From positions 27,902,001 through 27,966,000 of the forward strand of contig OU612065.1 in the NCBI GenBank assembly GCA_914767715.1: a stretch of DNA of 64,000 nt. The letters run 5' to 3'. The notes under the pieces were generated by a model. It saw only the letters and a list, made by a program, of their open reading frames with translations, made no database searches and was not told where the DNA came from. The stretch comes from Membranipora membranacea (lineage: Eukaryota > Bryozoa > Gymnolaemata > Cheilostomatida > Membraniporidae). Every line of letters starts with the position of its first letter. Position 1 is the stretch's first letter. The position numbers were made by a program, and so were the translations under genes. This document shows positions 1-12,423 of this stretch, in pieces.

Positions 1-270
1 AGCCAAAGGGGCAGTCAAAAACTGCCAGTGTCCCAGGTGTTAGCGTAGGCCTGTGACCATTCCTCACTCAGTAGCAGCCTGTAGTGTAGTACTAGTACTA
101 GGTACCCTGTGAGTGTCAGTAGCCACTCTTGCTTGATACATATTTATATTTCATCAACATCATTATCAACTATCTAAACATTGGGCAGTTTCATTGCTTT
201 GTTTGTGCGCCCACAAAACAAAGCCCAAACCAACCAAAGTAAGGAAATGCAGTGATGTGAGTGGTAGAAG

Positions 271-302
271 CAAGGAGTAACAGGGGAAGCTGTGACTCCT
301 TG
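271..302. mobile_element. Micro-palindrome insertion (CAAGGAGT type)
   Basis: A 32-bp near-perfect hairpin beginning CAAGGAGTAACAG and ending CTGTGACTCCTTG, with one arm mismatch and a short loop. It is flanked by GTAGAAG (264-270) and ATAGAAG (303-309), a 7-bp duplication with one mismatch. It belongs to a family seen at several places in this window. It sits just upstream of the minisatellite. Confidence 0.6.
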
Positions 303-325
303 ATAGAAGAAAAAATTGATTTCGG

Positions 326-949
326 GTCAAAAGGCCACTGCCAAAAAGCCACTGGCCACAAAGCCACTGGCCAAAAGGCCATTGGTCATAAGGTCACTGG
401 ACAAAACGCCACTGGTCATAAGGCCACTGGTCATAAGGCCACTGGTCTAAAGGCCACCGGTCTAAAGGCCACCGGTCTAAAGGCCACCGGTCTAAAGGCC
501 ACCGGTCTAAAGGCCACCGGTCTAAAGGCCACCGGTCTAAAGGCCACCGGTCTAAAGGCCACCGGTCATAAGGCCACCGGTCATAAGGCCACCGGTCTAA
601 AGGCCACCGGTCTAAAGGCCACCGGTCTAAAGGCCACCGGTCTAAAGGCCACCGGTCTAAAGGCCACCGGTCTAAAGGCCACCGGTCTAAAGGCCACCGG
701 TCTAAAGGCCACCGGTCTAAAGGCCACCGGTCTAAAGGCCACCGGTCTAAAGGCCACCGGTCTAAAGGCCACCGGTCTAAAGGCCACCGGTCTAAAGGCC
801 ACCGGTCTAAAGGCCACCGGTCTAAAGGCCACCGGTCTAAAGGCCACCGGTCTAAAGGCCACCGGTCTAAAGGCCACCGGTCTAAAGGCCACCGGTCTAA
901 AGGCCACCGGTCTAAAGGCCACCGGTCTAAAGGCCACCGGTCATAAGGC
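326..949. repeat. 15-bp minisatellite array
   Basis: About 41 tandem copies of a 15-bp unit (core GGTCTAAAGGCCACC). The first units are diverged (CACTGGCCAAAAGGC, CACTGGTCATAAGGC), the middle is almost perfectly homogeneous, and CATAAGGC variants recur at two internal units and at the end. Because 15 is a multiple of three and the unit lacks stops in several frames, long spurious reading frames arise on both strands: KATGL repeats on +, RWPLD and FRPVA repeats on -. The + frame has no ATG near its start. I see no splice sites or conserved protein, so I treat it as non-coding satellite. Confidence 0.95.
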
Positions 950-2770
950 ATCATTCCTTCATGATGATGATGATACTTAATCCCTACCTTTATAATATAA
1001 CTGTCATCTTATTGTGGAGAATACTACTTGATTACAGAATGTCTATACTATACTTACAGCCATATCATAGGTAGGGAAAGTCAAGCAACTTCTCAAACAC
1101 TGTGACTCCCACTCCTAGTTCAACATATGTAAAATAGTCCTATTGCTTTTTCAGCTAGATCTTGAACAATGAACCTGTGATAAATTCCCACTCATTTATC
1201 TATTCCAACAGATGAGCAAGTATGTACAAGTCTATTAATATCGAAACTAGCCGAGCTGCGCCACATGTAAATTGCCTCTTGCCGAGCTGCGCCATCACAA
1301 ATTATTCCCCCCTGGCGCAGCTTGTCTGCCGCACTTGTGGCTTAAGAAAATTACATGCTTCTGACTCCTGTGAGTGAAAAACTCCTTGGAAACTCAAGCA
1401 ACCAGTCATCGATTTTTGGTGCGCTGAAATACTTTACTGTGGGGAAGGATTAAATTAAGATGTTAGTTAGAAGTTAGTAACTGCCTGCATTATAATGTTT
1501 ATCTACCATGGCTATATAGCCGCCGTTGAGCAATGATAAAGCATGTCAACCAATCAATGCTGTTCACAGTACTAACTAACAAACAACCTTGCTTACCACA
1601 TTACACATTTCAAATTACATTACAAAAATAACCCAGTTCTGAAAGTTACCAACATTAGTGTGATACGATGCAATTAGCAAAGTGGTTCAACTTGGCACAA
1701 TGCTAAGGTTTAAATCAGTATGAAGTAAGGCTGTGATGTAAATAACATTTACCAGAGAGATAGATGCCGAGGTTGTCAGTCAGTAGGCCTATGTCCAGGC
1801 AGGGAGAATTCTCTCTGGTCCACTAGGTGAGAGAATGATTGGAATTGATACCAAATGTGTATGATTAGTATATGATCTGTGTGAGCTCTGTCTGAGTCAA
1901 TATTGGTACCTTGAGTGGCAAGTAAGTAACCTTGTTAAGGTCAGTTAAGTGAGCAAGTTAGTAGTAATGGCTTGTAAACCATCTGTATGTGTCATTATAT
2001 TCACAGCATTAGTTGGATAAGACAATATAGTATTATGGTAACCAACTTGAGTTGCGGGTCCCTTCATATTCTTTTGTTATGTTACTTTGAATAGAGTATG
2101 CACTTTCATTCAGCCAACCGATTGTTTACACTTAATTATAATTGCATTGTGTTAACCCGTTTGCGTCCATTCCCTTTTCAGTAAGCCAATTCAGCAGTCC
2201 CAAATTGAAAATTGTCATAATCCAACTGGGTGAAATTTATGTAATGGTGCTCGATATAAGTAGTGGACAACCACCAGTCATGGGTTTTCCGGCATCCCAG
2301 AATGCCAGTCAGGGTTTTCCGACTATGTGTTAGTGACAGCCCAGAACGCGCCAGTTCCCAGAGCTTTACCAATGTTTGCAAGCCGCCTTTTCCAAATTTT
2401 AACTTAAATAGTGTGTGATATTGTACTGGCTGGAGGAGATAATGACTGGAATAAATACAGATGAGAATACTAGTAACATTCAGTAATTATGATGATGACA
2501 AAGTAATCATCAATGCAGAAAGCCTTGGTTGGGTGTAATGACATTTTAAGTACTACAGGTGGTGTGTAAAAGTATCTCAATTAGTTCCAAAAACAAACAA
2601 GGGAGGTTTAGGTGCTTTGATCTCAACTCGAGTCTTTTGTTTCCTAAGGTGTGATTTCATTACACAAAAAGTCCAGTTCTGTATGGGTAATAGCCAGTTT
2701 TATGATATAATCATATTAGAGGATTTGTTGGCGCAGCCCATGTTGAGGTACTTAGTCTGATCCAACACAG
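950..2770. other. Non-genic stretch, no gene recognised
   Basis: AT-rich DNA with no convincing exon. It contains a short GCGC-rich patch at about 1253-1335 where GAGCTGCGCCA is repeated directly and then inverted (TGGCGCAGCTT), suggesting a small degenerate repeat. Confidence 0.5.
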
Positions 2771-2931
2771 GAGTGTTGTAAGACATGTTGTACAACTTGC
2801 CTTACAGCACTCAAGAACAATAGATGTTTAACGATATAGGCTGTATAACAATGCTGTATTGTATCTAAGAACAATGCTGTAGAGGCCGTGAGAGCTGTAA
2901 GACCTGTCCTACAACATGTCTCACAACACCC
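2771..2931. repeat. Inverted repeat about 37 bp, foldback or MITE-like
   Basis: The left arm at 2771-2807 (GAGTGTTGTAAGACATGTTG...) is an imperfect reverse complement of the right arm at 2895-2931 (...CAACATGTCTCACAACACCC), with about 87 bp between. No clear target duplication was identified. The size and structure fit a small non-autonomous element. Confidence 0.55.
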
Positions 2932-3800
2932 GTTTTAGTGCCCATTCAGAGCTGCATAAATTTTCGTAATGTTGGTTTGAGTTGACGCACAATTAGGCCT
3001 CAAGACTCCAGATGCCTATGCTTATGAGCCTTCATTCACCATCGCTAGCTGGTCCGATCAGTCCTAGAATTGGCAGTTTTGTGACTCGACAGCTGACTCG
3101 GCTATCATCCAACGGTTGGTAGCAAGTCAGCCCTGTTCATCCACGGTGTACGGCGCACCGACAGCAAAACCAGCACAACTGGATTGTTCCAGAATCTCTT
3201 GCTTCAACCCCTTCACAAAGACGCAATGACAGAGGTATCGAAATATTCAGTCAATACCATCACTCCAGCAAAGGTGTCATCAACAACTACATCCAAACAG
3301 CTAGCAAGAAGACTTGCGGAGCAGTATTTCATACATATGTCAAATACCCTGGAACTGGACTGGAATGCCCTACTTGCTGGAACCCACCTATTGCCCCCCC
3401 CCCCCCCTGTGTGTATAGCCATCAAAAGCTGTTGCCAAATTGTTGCTGACCGAAAATGTTAAACGGTATAAAATAGGGATACTAGAAAACCAGTTTCTAA
3501 AGTCACAACAGATGCTGGTGCTGGAAACTGGAGTCATCAAGGTACGAGTTATGGTACAAATGTGCTTTTAGAACGGATAAACAAATTGTAAAGATGTAGG
3601 TCAACTATGATCCAGTCACTACTATTACCATAGATAGTAGTAATAAATATATAATATGATTATAAGGAAGGAAGACTACAGCTGCAGTACACCACAGATG
3701 GAAAAGCCACTGTACTCACTTGCACTGTGAATGTATACATGCTATAACAACTGAACGGTACACAAGTCTTGAGACGTTGTTTTGCTAGAATTATTCTAAA

Positions 3801-4341
3801 CTTAAAGACTTTGTTTGAGGCTGCTCTTTTGTATCACATCTTATTCTCCATATTTTATTCTATCATGTGAGCGATTTTCAGCTTTAGAATCCAAATATTG
3901 AGGAAGTTATGGCCTCTCAAACTTCCAGGGTGATTGCCTTCAATCGGCATTGGGAATAAGCGGATGTTTCCCCTGTGGTATGTCACAACCATAGACATGT
4001 GACATAGACATTATGAGTTATTAGTTAATACACTAATAATCACATAATAATTGATGATCAAAATTCAGACCTGGGTGGGAATCGAACCCGGGTCCCCATA
4101 CCTATAGGCAACGACGCTACCATCACGCCACTTGGACCAACTAGGTTAGCTGAGTGTGACGTACCCAAGGGATTGCCGGCTGATTTTTACTGCCGATAAA
4201 TTGCCGTCACCTTGGAAGTTTGAGAGGCCATAACTTCCTCAATATTTGGATTCTAAAGCTGAAAATCGCTCACATGATAGAATAAAATATGGAGAATAAG
4301 ATGTGATACAAAAGAGCAGCCTAAAACAAAGTCTTTAACTC
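3801..4341. mobile_element. Foldback element with about 138-bp inverted arms enclosing a tRNA-like sequence
   Basis: Bases 3801-3938 and 4204-4341 are near-identical in opposite orientation; both arms contain the words for TCATGTGAGCGATTTTCAGC and its complement. The 265-bp centre contains a minus-strand tRNA-like segment (4072-4145). No coding frame is present. Either a TIR element captured a SINE head or a SINE inserted between two arms; the sequence does not decide between these. Confidence 0.75.
4072..4145 (-). repeat. tRNA-derived SINE head (degenerate tRNA-like)
   Basis: Read on the minus strand it contains a box A-like stretch (GTGGCGTGATGGTAGCG) and a good box B (GGGTTCGATTCCC) at tRNA-like spacing. 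The acceptor and T stems do not pair properly, so it is unlikely to be a working tRNA gene. It lies inside the foldback element. Confidence 0.5.
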
Positions 4342-4914
4342 AACAAAATTTCCTTCGCAACCATACACCTGACAGTATTTACAGGGCTCGATATCACTGC
4401 CAGCAATGCTACTGAAATGGTTACAGCCGGAGTTGTTGTCAGTCATACTTACCATTAATTTTCTTTGAGAAGTGGTTCATCAGCATAGTCTGTCATAATT
4501 ACAGGTGTATTACCTGTGGTTACTATCGAAGCCAACCAACAAATGACCTGGATTCGATTTGTAAACAAGTGCTGCGAGTGTGAGTGAAGCTCATGAGTTC
4601 AGTAAAGTAATCAACAAAATAGTATGTAAACAATCATTTAGGGCTCCTTGGGTTTGCAAGCCCCGATTGGGCCTTTTCTATAGTACTGTTTATGGTATCC
4701 AAAATCAACCAGTCAAAACCTAGGACTTGGGATCCCATACCCCTAGAGTAGGTAATCTACACAACTAGGGCTGCAAAATCAGGATCAGAAAACAAACCAT
4801 TTCTAACATTATACATATTTTTTACCCAGGAGTGCTTAGAATTGCTTGATTGTAAAAATATTGCCTAACTTCGGCAGAACAAGCTGCATGACTATGTTCT
4901 GCTTTGGTCCTTTG

Positions 4915-4979
4915 CTAGTCTCTAAGGTCATTGTGCCTCATGGCCTCCAACTAACAACTGCAGCAGCAGCAATTCAGGT
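4915..4979 (+). CDS. Possible upstream TANGO6 exon
   Basis: There is an acceptor-like TTTGCTAG before 4915 and a donor CAG|GTAGTC after 4979. The frame reads VSKVIVPHGLQLTTAAAAIQ without stops. Its outgoing phase (0) does not match the next candidate exon at 5178 (incoming phase 2), so an intervening exon would be missing or this call is wrong. Confidence 0.25.
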
Positions 4980-5177
4980 AGTCACATTCACCTTTCTGTC
5001 AGTATGATTGTAGAACCAGTATCTCCTCATACCAGATAGAAACAGACTCTCGCAGCTCCTACGAGATTGGTGTTTGAGTGATTACAGCTGATCCATTTCT
5101 TGCCTTTGCAACCCTTATGTATGTATGCCACTCCGAAATCTTTCCACACATTGAATCACAATTTTCTTCTACTTAAG

Positions 5178-8100
5178 GTTGACGATTAGCTTAAAACTTA
5201 CGATGGGAAATCATTGTGATATTCAGGAGATGTTTGACTTTCTGAGCCAGATGATTGAATTCAACAAGAATGGTAGGCTAAGTGTCAACTCCTCTACGCT
5301 TTACTAAATTTGCTGAATAAAACCATGTTTATAATCTGCTGAGTAGCCATTTATAGTCATAGCCCATGGCCCAAAGGTGGCTTCTTGACATGTGGCCCGC
5401 TTGTGGTTTTCTGATTGCCTTGTTCTATTTGATGTGATATAATATTACCTGTATTATGATTTCACAGACTCCCCGTTGTGCTTGTTATTTGTATCGCATT
5501 ACCGGGGGATTGTGACATCAAAATGCAGAGAACGGTAGTTACCTTCCATTATGGGAGGCACTTTTTCCACATCAATAATACATGCCAAGTAGAGCATTGG
5601 ATTTTTTCACCGTGTCAAGCTGACAAAACTTTATCAAAAGTAACTGCCTGACTATAACATGCATTGGTACTTGGGTGGCCTTTAAGAATTTGTTATTTGT
5701 CAGCAAAAAAATTTGATTTTGTTGGATCTCTGTATAAGATTCACTGTAAAAAAAATAGATTCTCTAACTCAGCTGACAAATTTTAAGTATTATTGTGAAA
5801 CCCCATATACAAATTACTTTTCAATATTGGTATTTGAAAATGTTATCAAGAGAAAGTCAAAGCTGAAAGTGGTGGCCATAGACTTAATAGTATATTAAGT
5901 CTATGGTGGTGGTTAAGTGCAGCTATAAAGAAAAGAAAGTTTTCTATGTCAGCTTTTTATCGCAGTTAAATTCTTCGCAGCATATCACTTTAATGTTCAT
6001 TTCAGGAATAAAAAACATACATGCTTACATGCCAAAATATGTCTCAATACTTCAGTGATCTGAATATATTGTATGTCCAGTCTAATTATTCAATCGGACA
6101 ATTCAAATTAACCTCTATAATGATGCCCTTGGCCTGTCGCCTATTCTTATAGAGAATGGCAGCGCTGGAGATTTTGGAAATCTGGAAGAAATGACTAATA
6201 GAAGGCTGTCTGATCATTCACTCAAGTTTTACCAGAGGTTTCCAGACTTAGGTAAATTATCACCTCAATCTATCAAATCATTGCTGATATGGTTATGATA
6301 TGGGATCGGACACATCAGTTACCATATTATTGTCAGGAAGACCTGGAGCTGACCTTATAATCTCAACTGAATGACACAACGCAACTCAGTATCAATTGTT
6401 ATCGGTCTCAATTTTTCTTGTGCCCAGTGACCAAAGTTACAAGTTATCATCTATATTTTACATTACCATGCTAACCGGACCAGAATGTTCTGAGTAGTTC
6501 TCTTACTATAATTATAGCAGTATAGCAGCAGAATGTTCAAGAACATCGATCTAACTGCTCATCTAGCTGTAAAGCTTCTTCAATAATATAGATATATATT
6601 TGTGTAGCTTATTTCAAGGTTCAAATGAAAGATACGAAGTGTATGTCAGGCGGCGAGGCGGAAAAATTCCTTCAAATTCTACTATACCTGCTAACTCAGC
6701 TAAATCAAACAATAGAAAGCCAGATGGAAGAGTACAGACTCAACAAACCAAACAAGTCAATCCACTTACAGTGTTTTGTCTATGGTGATAACTGTGCCCC
6801 TCCACCTCTCAGCCCTGACGTGCTCAGTATTGGTAAGTTATCAGACTCTGCCCCTGCACCTCTCAGCCCTGACATGCTCAGTATTTGTAAGTTATCAGAC
6901 TCTGCCCCTGCACCACTCAGCCCTGACGTGCTCAGTAATGGTAAGTTATCAGTTGCATAGCAAACCAGATGTGAGTACGAGAAGATCACTAAATTCCAGT
7001 TTTGTTTAACGTCCTGTCACAAAATTTGTTATATGGTTATGACATTTTATACTTGCAAGTGTACATTATAAAGGCACTGACTCAAATTGTAATAAGAACA
7101 AATTCATCGCCTTGATGAGTGAGAGTGCTTCTCAAGGCCAAACTGTTGAAGTTGATCTGAATTTTTGACTAACAGAAGAGGTTAAATATCATTTTTATAA
7201 CCGGTGGATGGTTGCTACTTTTTGTCTCTCCAGGACAGAATGACATACTGAGTAAAGTGTTACAGTTCATTGTTACACTTGGTATTCTACCACATCTGCC
7301 TGTCGACGTAGGCCTTAGTATCAACTCTAGAAGCCAATTTGCAGATTTGATCAGCTCACTTGTTCACTCAAATACTGAAAGCCTGTGTCACAATGTTTTG
7401 ACCATACTGAATACTGTCAAAGCCGCACATATACAAAAGTAGACTGTTTCTCCTCCAATGATAATCATATTTTCTCTTGACAGCTGTGTATGGTAGACCT
7501 CTTATTTCCTTTAGAGTAACTTTGAATTCTTTGAATGAATTGGAACTCTAATTTCTGGGTTGAAAACATGCAGTGGTAGATGATCTAAAAAATACACACA
7601 CGTCTCGTACAACAAAAACCCAATGCATAGCTTTCATTTTAGGATCGTTATTCCTGGATAAACATGTCAGTGATCTGTTAGCTGGTCTGATGGTTGTCTG
7701 TCACTACCAGCAGCAGTCACAGAGCAGAGCATTAGAGTACATCAATACAGTCTCTGAGTCACGCATAAACCCAACAAGCATGTGAATAAAGCTTCACCCG
7801 GTCACAAGGTAATGGCAAATGAATTAATACAGGCTGAGATGGATCATTTAACCATGAAGAGTTATCCTCCCCTCATAGTGAGCGAGATTCTCATGTTACA
7901 GGGTGGTGGTAGAGCAAAGGTCAGCCTCAAAACATTCTGTTAATTTGTCAAATAATCCGGGTTGTGATATTATTGGTAATGGAGTGATAAAGCTGGCAAG
8001 CCCATATCACTTGCTGTAAAATTTAAATCGATCTTGTGATTGAGCAATGAAAACATGAATGTTACATGTAAAACCACAAATACTGTTATTTGCAGACTCC

Positions 8101-10596
8101 TGCTTATGTTAGAGCAATGTGCGGGAGGTATCTTATTAGATTACTACTCTCTAAGGGCGGTTTTAAGGCAATAGTTGGGGGCATGATCACCAGCGAAACT
8201 AATGACTGGAAAAAATTTGAAATGGTTGGGGGAGTTATTGCCATTCCCCCAAAAGGCTGGACTGCTGAAAAATACTACAAACTCATCTCCCCGCAGGTAA
8301 ACCTAACATCACTCCATCTATTTATATTATCTGTTGTGTTATCCCTATGCCCTTCACTTCGGTAACACAGAAACTAAATGAAAGCGAAGACAAAAATACA
8401 TACTATTTAAAAACAACATCGGACCGAGTGACATTATTGGTTTTGTCTTGCTTTTTGTTGATATGAATGTGCGACTTTTCTGTGTATTAGGTGTTATCAC
8501 TGCTGAGGGATAATGATGACGGTAGTGAAGAAGTTAACCGACAGTATTATAGAGTATGTGCAGCGATACTGTGTAGCGTACAATCTAAACATGCACAGCT
8601 CATGTATGATCACTTCTGGTCTCAGCTTATTGGTGACGTTTCTACTGAGATGTCAGCTCTCACCATCAAATATCTCTGCAAAGTAAGTAGCGATATGTCA
8701 TGGAATGCCCAGACAAGCTCGCTAGTATGGCACGCAGTTTGGATGCAAGGGCGTATTGGCATTTATGGCTGACTTACTCACTTAGAAATGCTGGTTCTAA
8801 AAACGAGTTTTATGGTGCAGAGCCATCACTCCCTCTAACACTAATTCAGTCATGAACAGGCAATAAATTGCTGGGTTAGGGATTCTAAAATAAACTATCG
8901 GAGAAACTTCAAATGTAAAAATCTTGCAACATAAATTCTTACCCAAATCAGTTTCAGATTTGAAACTTAAAATTCGAATCACAGCTTTGCATTTGATTTC
9001 AGTGCCCTCCTATCAGTTGTAACTAGCATCGCCAACACCTACACAAACTCTAGCCAGCCATTAACATAGGCTGTCCTCGATATGGTCAATCATAGTGATT
9101 CACCTCTTAACCTCATGCTAATATTACAAACAAACAATGCGGCAAACCTTTGGTCAAACTGTCATAAAGAGGGCAGCCGAACCAGCGTGCATCAGCCTTT
9201 ACTACTTGCTCTGATTCTTTTGTATTCCAGGTGGTTTTATGGAAGGCTTGAGTTTCGTTAGCCAGAAAAGCTGAACCTGGTATGGTTTAGTTAACCTTCA
9301 CACTCACACAATCTAGCACAATCTCACACAATCCCATACATTCTGTACTTGCTGCTGATTGTGGTTTGGGTCATCAAAGACTGAAGATGAAGGCCTGACT
9401 AACCTATATCGAGTAGAAGACCACACTAGATCCGAATATCTGCTGATGCAAAATTTAAGCGCTGAAGCTAGGACAAAAAAAGGTCGATTAAATGTTGATA
9501 AAAATCATATGTCTTGTCACTAGCCACATCCCAAAGCAGGGGCGGCGAAATTCTAGTGCCTTAGTGGCGAGGCCGCAATATCTGTGCCAAGTTGCTCTCT
9601 GTTTGCCGGCAGGTGGGAGCTCACCTTGCGGCCAACCGATCCCCATTAGAAGATGGACTGCAGTGGTATTCGAACCCAAAACCTTCAACACATCCTCTTG
9701 CTTTCATCGGTGCTCAGTTTGAGTCGGTAGTTGTAAGTCTCTCATATAGGCTTATCTGGTTATGTGCAGTTGTTAGCTGATGTTGCAGTGCATGACTGAG
9801 ATATAACAACACATAAGGATTGTGAGTATGTAGAATTTGTCTCATTTTTTAGCTGATATGCTGCGGCGTCGAACCACAGTCCAATTTTATAACATACTGT
9901 ACAGAAGTGATGATCCCAATATTTACTGTTCTATATGAGGAATATACACACTGTCATTGTCACAGATACCAGGTAACTAAATAGTTATAATAAACACAAA
10001 CATACAATTCAAGATTTCCGACTGTACCATTCAAGGTGATCTATGTCATCCAATGCTTGGTGCCTGAATAATGTGAACTGTCAATTGTAGTTTTTTAAAT
10101 AAATGGTTTCAATTTTTTTACAGCTCTCTTCTTTTTCTGTTCCCAAAGACCAATAATGCTAATTTTTAAATACTTTCTTTAAAATACCCTGGTCGAAATA
10201 TAGCTACAAACATACAGGGTAACACACTCGATAACTTGAAGAACCCTATTTCAGTTAGCTTGCTATGAGTTACCCCATTAATAGGTTTCTCATATGTGGA
10301 AAGGATCACTGTACGCTGTGATTGTTATTACTTGGTTGACTTTGTGTTGTAGGCTATGCTGTGAGGAGCTGCATACATCCTGCTTACAATTGAGTGATGA
10401 TCAGTTACTCAACTCGTTCCTCCATCACATTACATTCAGTAATAAGCAGATCCGTATCCAAGGTGACAAAGTAGCAAGTATCCAATCAGCTGATGATCTG
10501 AGTACAGAGCAGTTAAGAACTTCAGCTATACTGTTCTGCCTCTCCAAAGTGACCAGTCGGAAGCGAATACAAGAATATTTCATGAAACTCTTACAG
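5178..10596 (+). CDS. TANGO6: TANGO6-like (Transport and Golgi organization 6) gene, partial and disrupted
   Basis: Candidate exons: 5178-5272, 6153-6251, 6632-6832, 7234-7438, 7574-7919, 8096-8296, 8491-8682, 10353-10596. Family assignment rests on the 8096-8296 exon, which runs TPAYVRAMCGRYLIRLLLSK, then NDWKKFEMV, then AEKYYKLISPQ and matches the TANGO6/RTP1 C-terminal HEAT-like region as I remember it, and on the adjoining EILMLQGG segment. TANGO6 is a large HEAT-repeat protein implicated in secretory traffic and Golgi organisation. Phases agree for 5178-7234 and for 8096-8491. Two problems remain: exon 7234-7438 has no good donor in frame, and exon 7574-7919 changes frame by one base near 7760-7785. 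The N-terminal exons and the stop are not identified, and the 10353 exon is assigned mainly by position. It is either a decaying copy or carries local sequence errors. Confidence 0.65.
5876..5905. mobile_element. Micro-palindrome insertion (CCATAGAC type)
   Basis: A 30-bp hairpin that starts CCATAGACTTAATA and ends TATTAAGTCTATG. It is flanked by exact 7-bp duplications GTGGTGG at 5869-5875 and 5906-5912. The left end has one extra C relative to the symmetric palindrome, as in the copies at 50033 and 16993. Confidence 0.75.
6803..6957 (+). repeat. Three tandem 54-bp copies of an exon end plus splice donor
   Basis: The end of the TANGO6-like exon and its donor are repeated three times with an exact 54-bp spacing. 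GT donors fall at 6833, 6887 and 6941, each followed by AAGTT. The unit is 18 codons and stays open, so use of donor 2 or 3 would insert 18 or 36 residues in frame and keep phase 1 into the next exon at 7234. The middle donor context is TTTGTAAGTT, the outer two are TTG or ATG followed by GTAAGTT. Confidence 0.85.
8683..10352. other. Intron or intergenic stretch with SINE-like sequence
   Basis: No convincing exon. At about 9540-9720 there is a minus-strand box B-like GGTTCGAATACC and a G/C-rich segment unlike its surroundings, suggesting a SINE-like insertion. The rest shows nothing I recognise. Confidence 0.35.
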
Positions 10597-10854
10597 GTGA
10601 GAGAGAGAAAGAGTAACTGGTGTCCTCAGATAACACTTATGAATCAACCTGTTACTTCTTACTTATTATCTAACTATTCTCTAACTATTCTCTAATTCTG
10701 ACAGTAAGAGGTAGGTAGGTAGGAGTAAGGAGTAGTCTCCCTCTGTTAGAAGGCCGCTCGCTCCGTAACATAGCAATCAGGTGTCACAATCCCTTAGTTC
10801 AAATATCATTGCACACCACACCACTGAATGTGGCAAATTTACCAGCAGTAACAC

Positions 10855-12170
10855 CTTAAAAAGCCCCTAAAATTGGCTGTTTTTGGCATTCTGTGGGGCG
10901 CAATTCGGAAAAAATTGAAACACAGTGCCATATTCTGTTGAAATTTCCTGTTTTTATTATGAAAAAAAATTCTCTGGCCTCAATAATGGTCCTTTTGACA
11001 GCATGTTTTGCGTTATGGAAAAACAACTCCAAATGTAGCTACCTTTGATGGTCTGTGCTGATCTTGATAAGTTAGTTATACTGCTGAAAATTGGGATGTG
11101 TGTCATTTAAACAGCCATCTAGTGGAAAATAGCAAAAGATTTGGCTCTCACATATTCAATCTATCTCAAATCGTTGCTTAAAAATTCACGTATATATCGG
11201 CAAATTTAAAAAATCACACACATTATGACGTGACGTAAAAAGCCTTTATGGGCCAACCAAAAATAATTTTCAACCAAAAATTAGGATGAACTATAATATA
11301 TCTAAGAATAATTATAACCTGTTATGAAATTTCTAGCAATCAAAGTAGCTCAGCCATCCACTTTGCTAAAAACAGCCTTTTTGGCCTCATTTCTTCGATA
11401 AAATGACGCAGCGTCATCCAATCACAATTTTGGTGAGCTGTTAGCGATTAGTAGCTCGACAGCTTTCCAACGATGTATAGAAAGTTCATATATGCTGACC
11501 CCGTGTCTCTACCTTAAGGGATCTCATTAGCATCAGGAAGATACAGGACAATAAAACATACAGGTCTTCTTGGGGATTCTTGACGTTGTGTCATTTTAGG
11601 GAGGAAATGAGGCAAAAACCGCTGTTTTTGTCAATGCAGATGGAGGAGTCAAATTAATTGCAAAAAATTTCAAAACATGTGGAATGTATACTAGATTGCA
11701 TTCATCATAAAATTTGATTTTCTCTGATATATGACTAGTCTAAATTGACTCTTTACCTCACGCCATACAACGCTTTTTTTTTGTGAAGCCGTGAAAATAT
11801 GTGAAATTTCAATCATAAATTCACAACAGATCATAGGCTCGAATCAAAATTAATTATGATTTTCTCTTAGAGTACTCTTCAAATGTCATACACATTGACT
11901 TTCAAAAAATTAGCTTGCATATTGCAGTGACAGTAGACTCTCGAATGCGGCTAATATTTTCGCCACCTCTGCATAACGCCAAACATGCTGTCCAAATAAC
12001 CATTATTGTGGCCAAACAAAGTTTTTTTGAAAGTTCTCACATACAAAGCACACAAGAAATGCCAACATGATTTTTCATTGCATCTTCATTTTTCTTGAAT
12101 TTAACGCAAAAGAATGCCAAAAATCACCTCAAAAGTCCTTGAAAAGACCTCAAAAGTCCCTAAAAATAGC
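10855..12170. mobile_element. TIR element of about 1.3 kb, non-autonomous
   Basis: The left end (around 10862-10910, with CTGTTTTTGGCATTCTGTGG) is an imperfect reverse complement of the right end (around 12100-12165, with AAGAATGCCAAAAATCACC). No transposase frame is visible between them. A shorter relative of the left part lies at 13848-14400 in the same orientation. Confidence 0.55.
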
Positions 12171-12402
12171 TAATAAACCAATCAATCAATCAAACAACGC
12201 TGGCTTATAAAACAGACCTGCCATTGAAAGCGATCAAGCATATCAAACTGATTCAGTCTAGGATAATGAAGATAATAATATTTATGTTGAGTCATATTAA
12301 CATTATGACCTGTCTGGGTTTACGCTGCGCCATTAACCAAGCACCATGTATATGTCATCATATGTCTCTTTGTAGTGCCCCTTGCAAATAAACTTTAGTA
12401 GT

Positions 12403-12423
12403 CGTAGACTTGATAAGTCTATG
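12403..12423. repeat. Degenerate micro-palindrome (CATAGACTT type)
   Basis: A 21-bp imperfect hairpin made of CGTAGACTT, a 3-base loop and AAGTCTATG, related to the copies at 5876 and 50033. The target duplication is not clear, so this may be an old or partial copy. Confidence 0.4.

Noticed and set aside
326-949. CRISPR array
   Set aside because: The repeats are contiguous 15-mers with no spacers, and the genome is clearly animal.
261-980. A 239-residue KATGL-repeat protein on + and two repeat proteins on -
   Set aside because: All arise from one 15-bp satellite that happens to be open in several frames. The + frame has no ATG at its start and there are no splice or UTR signals.
3184-3462. 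92-codon open frame
   Set aside because: No ATG in good context, no splice sites, spans a 14-C homopolymer, and no recognised family.
4072-4145. Functional tRNA gene
   Set aside because: Box A and box B are present, but acceptor and T stems do not pair; it is better explained as a SINE head.
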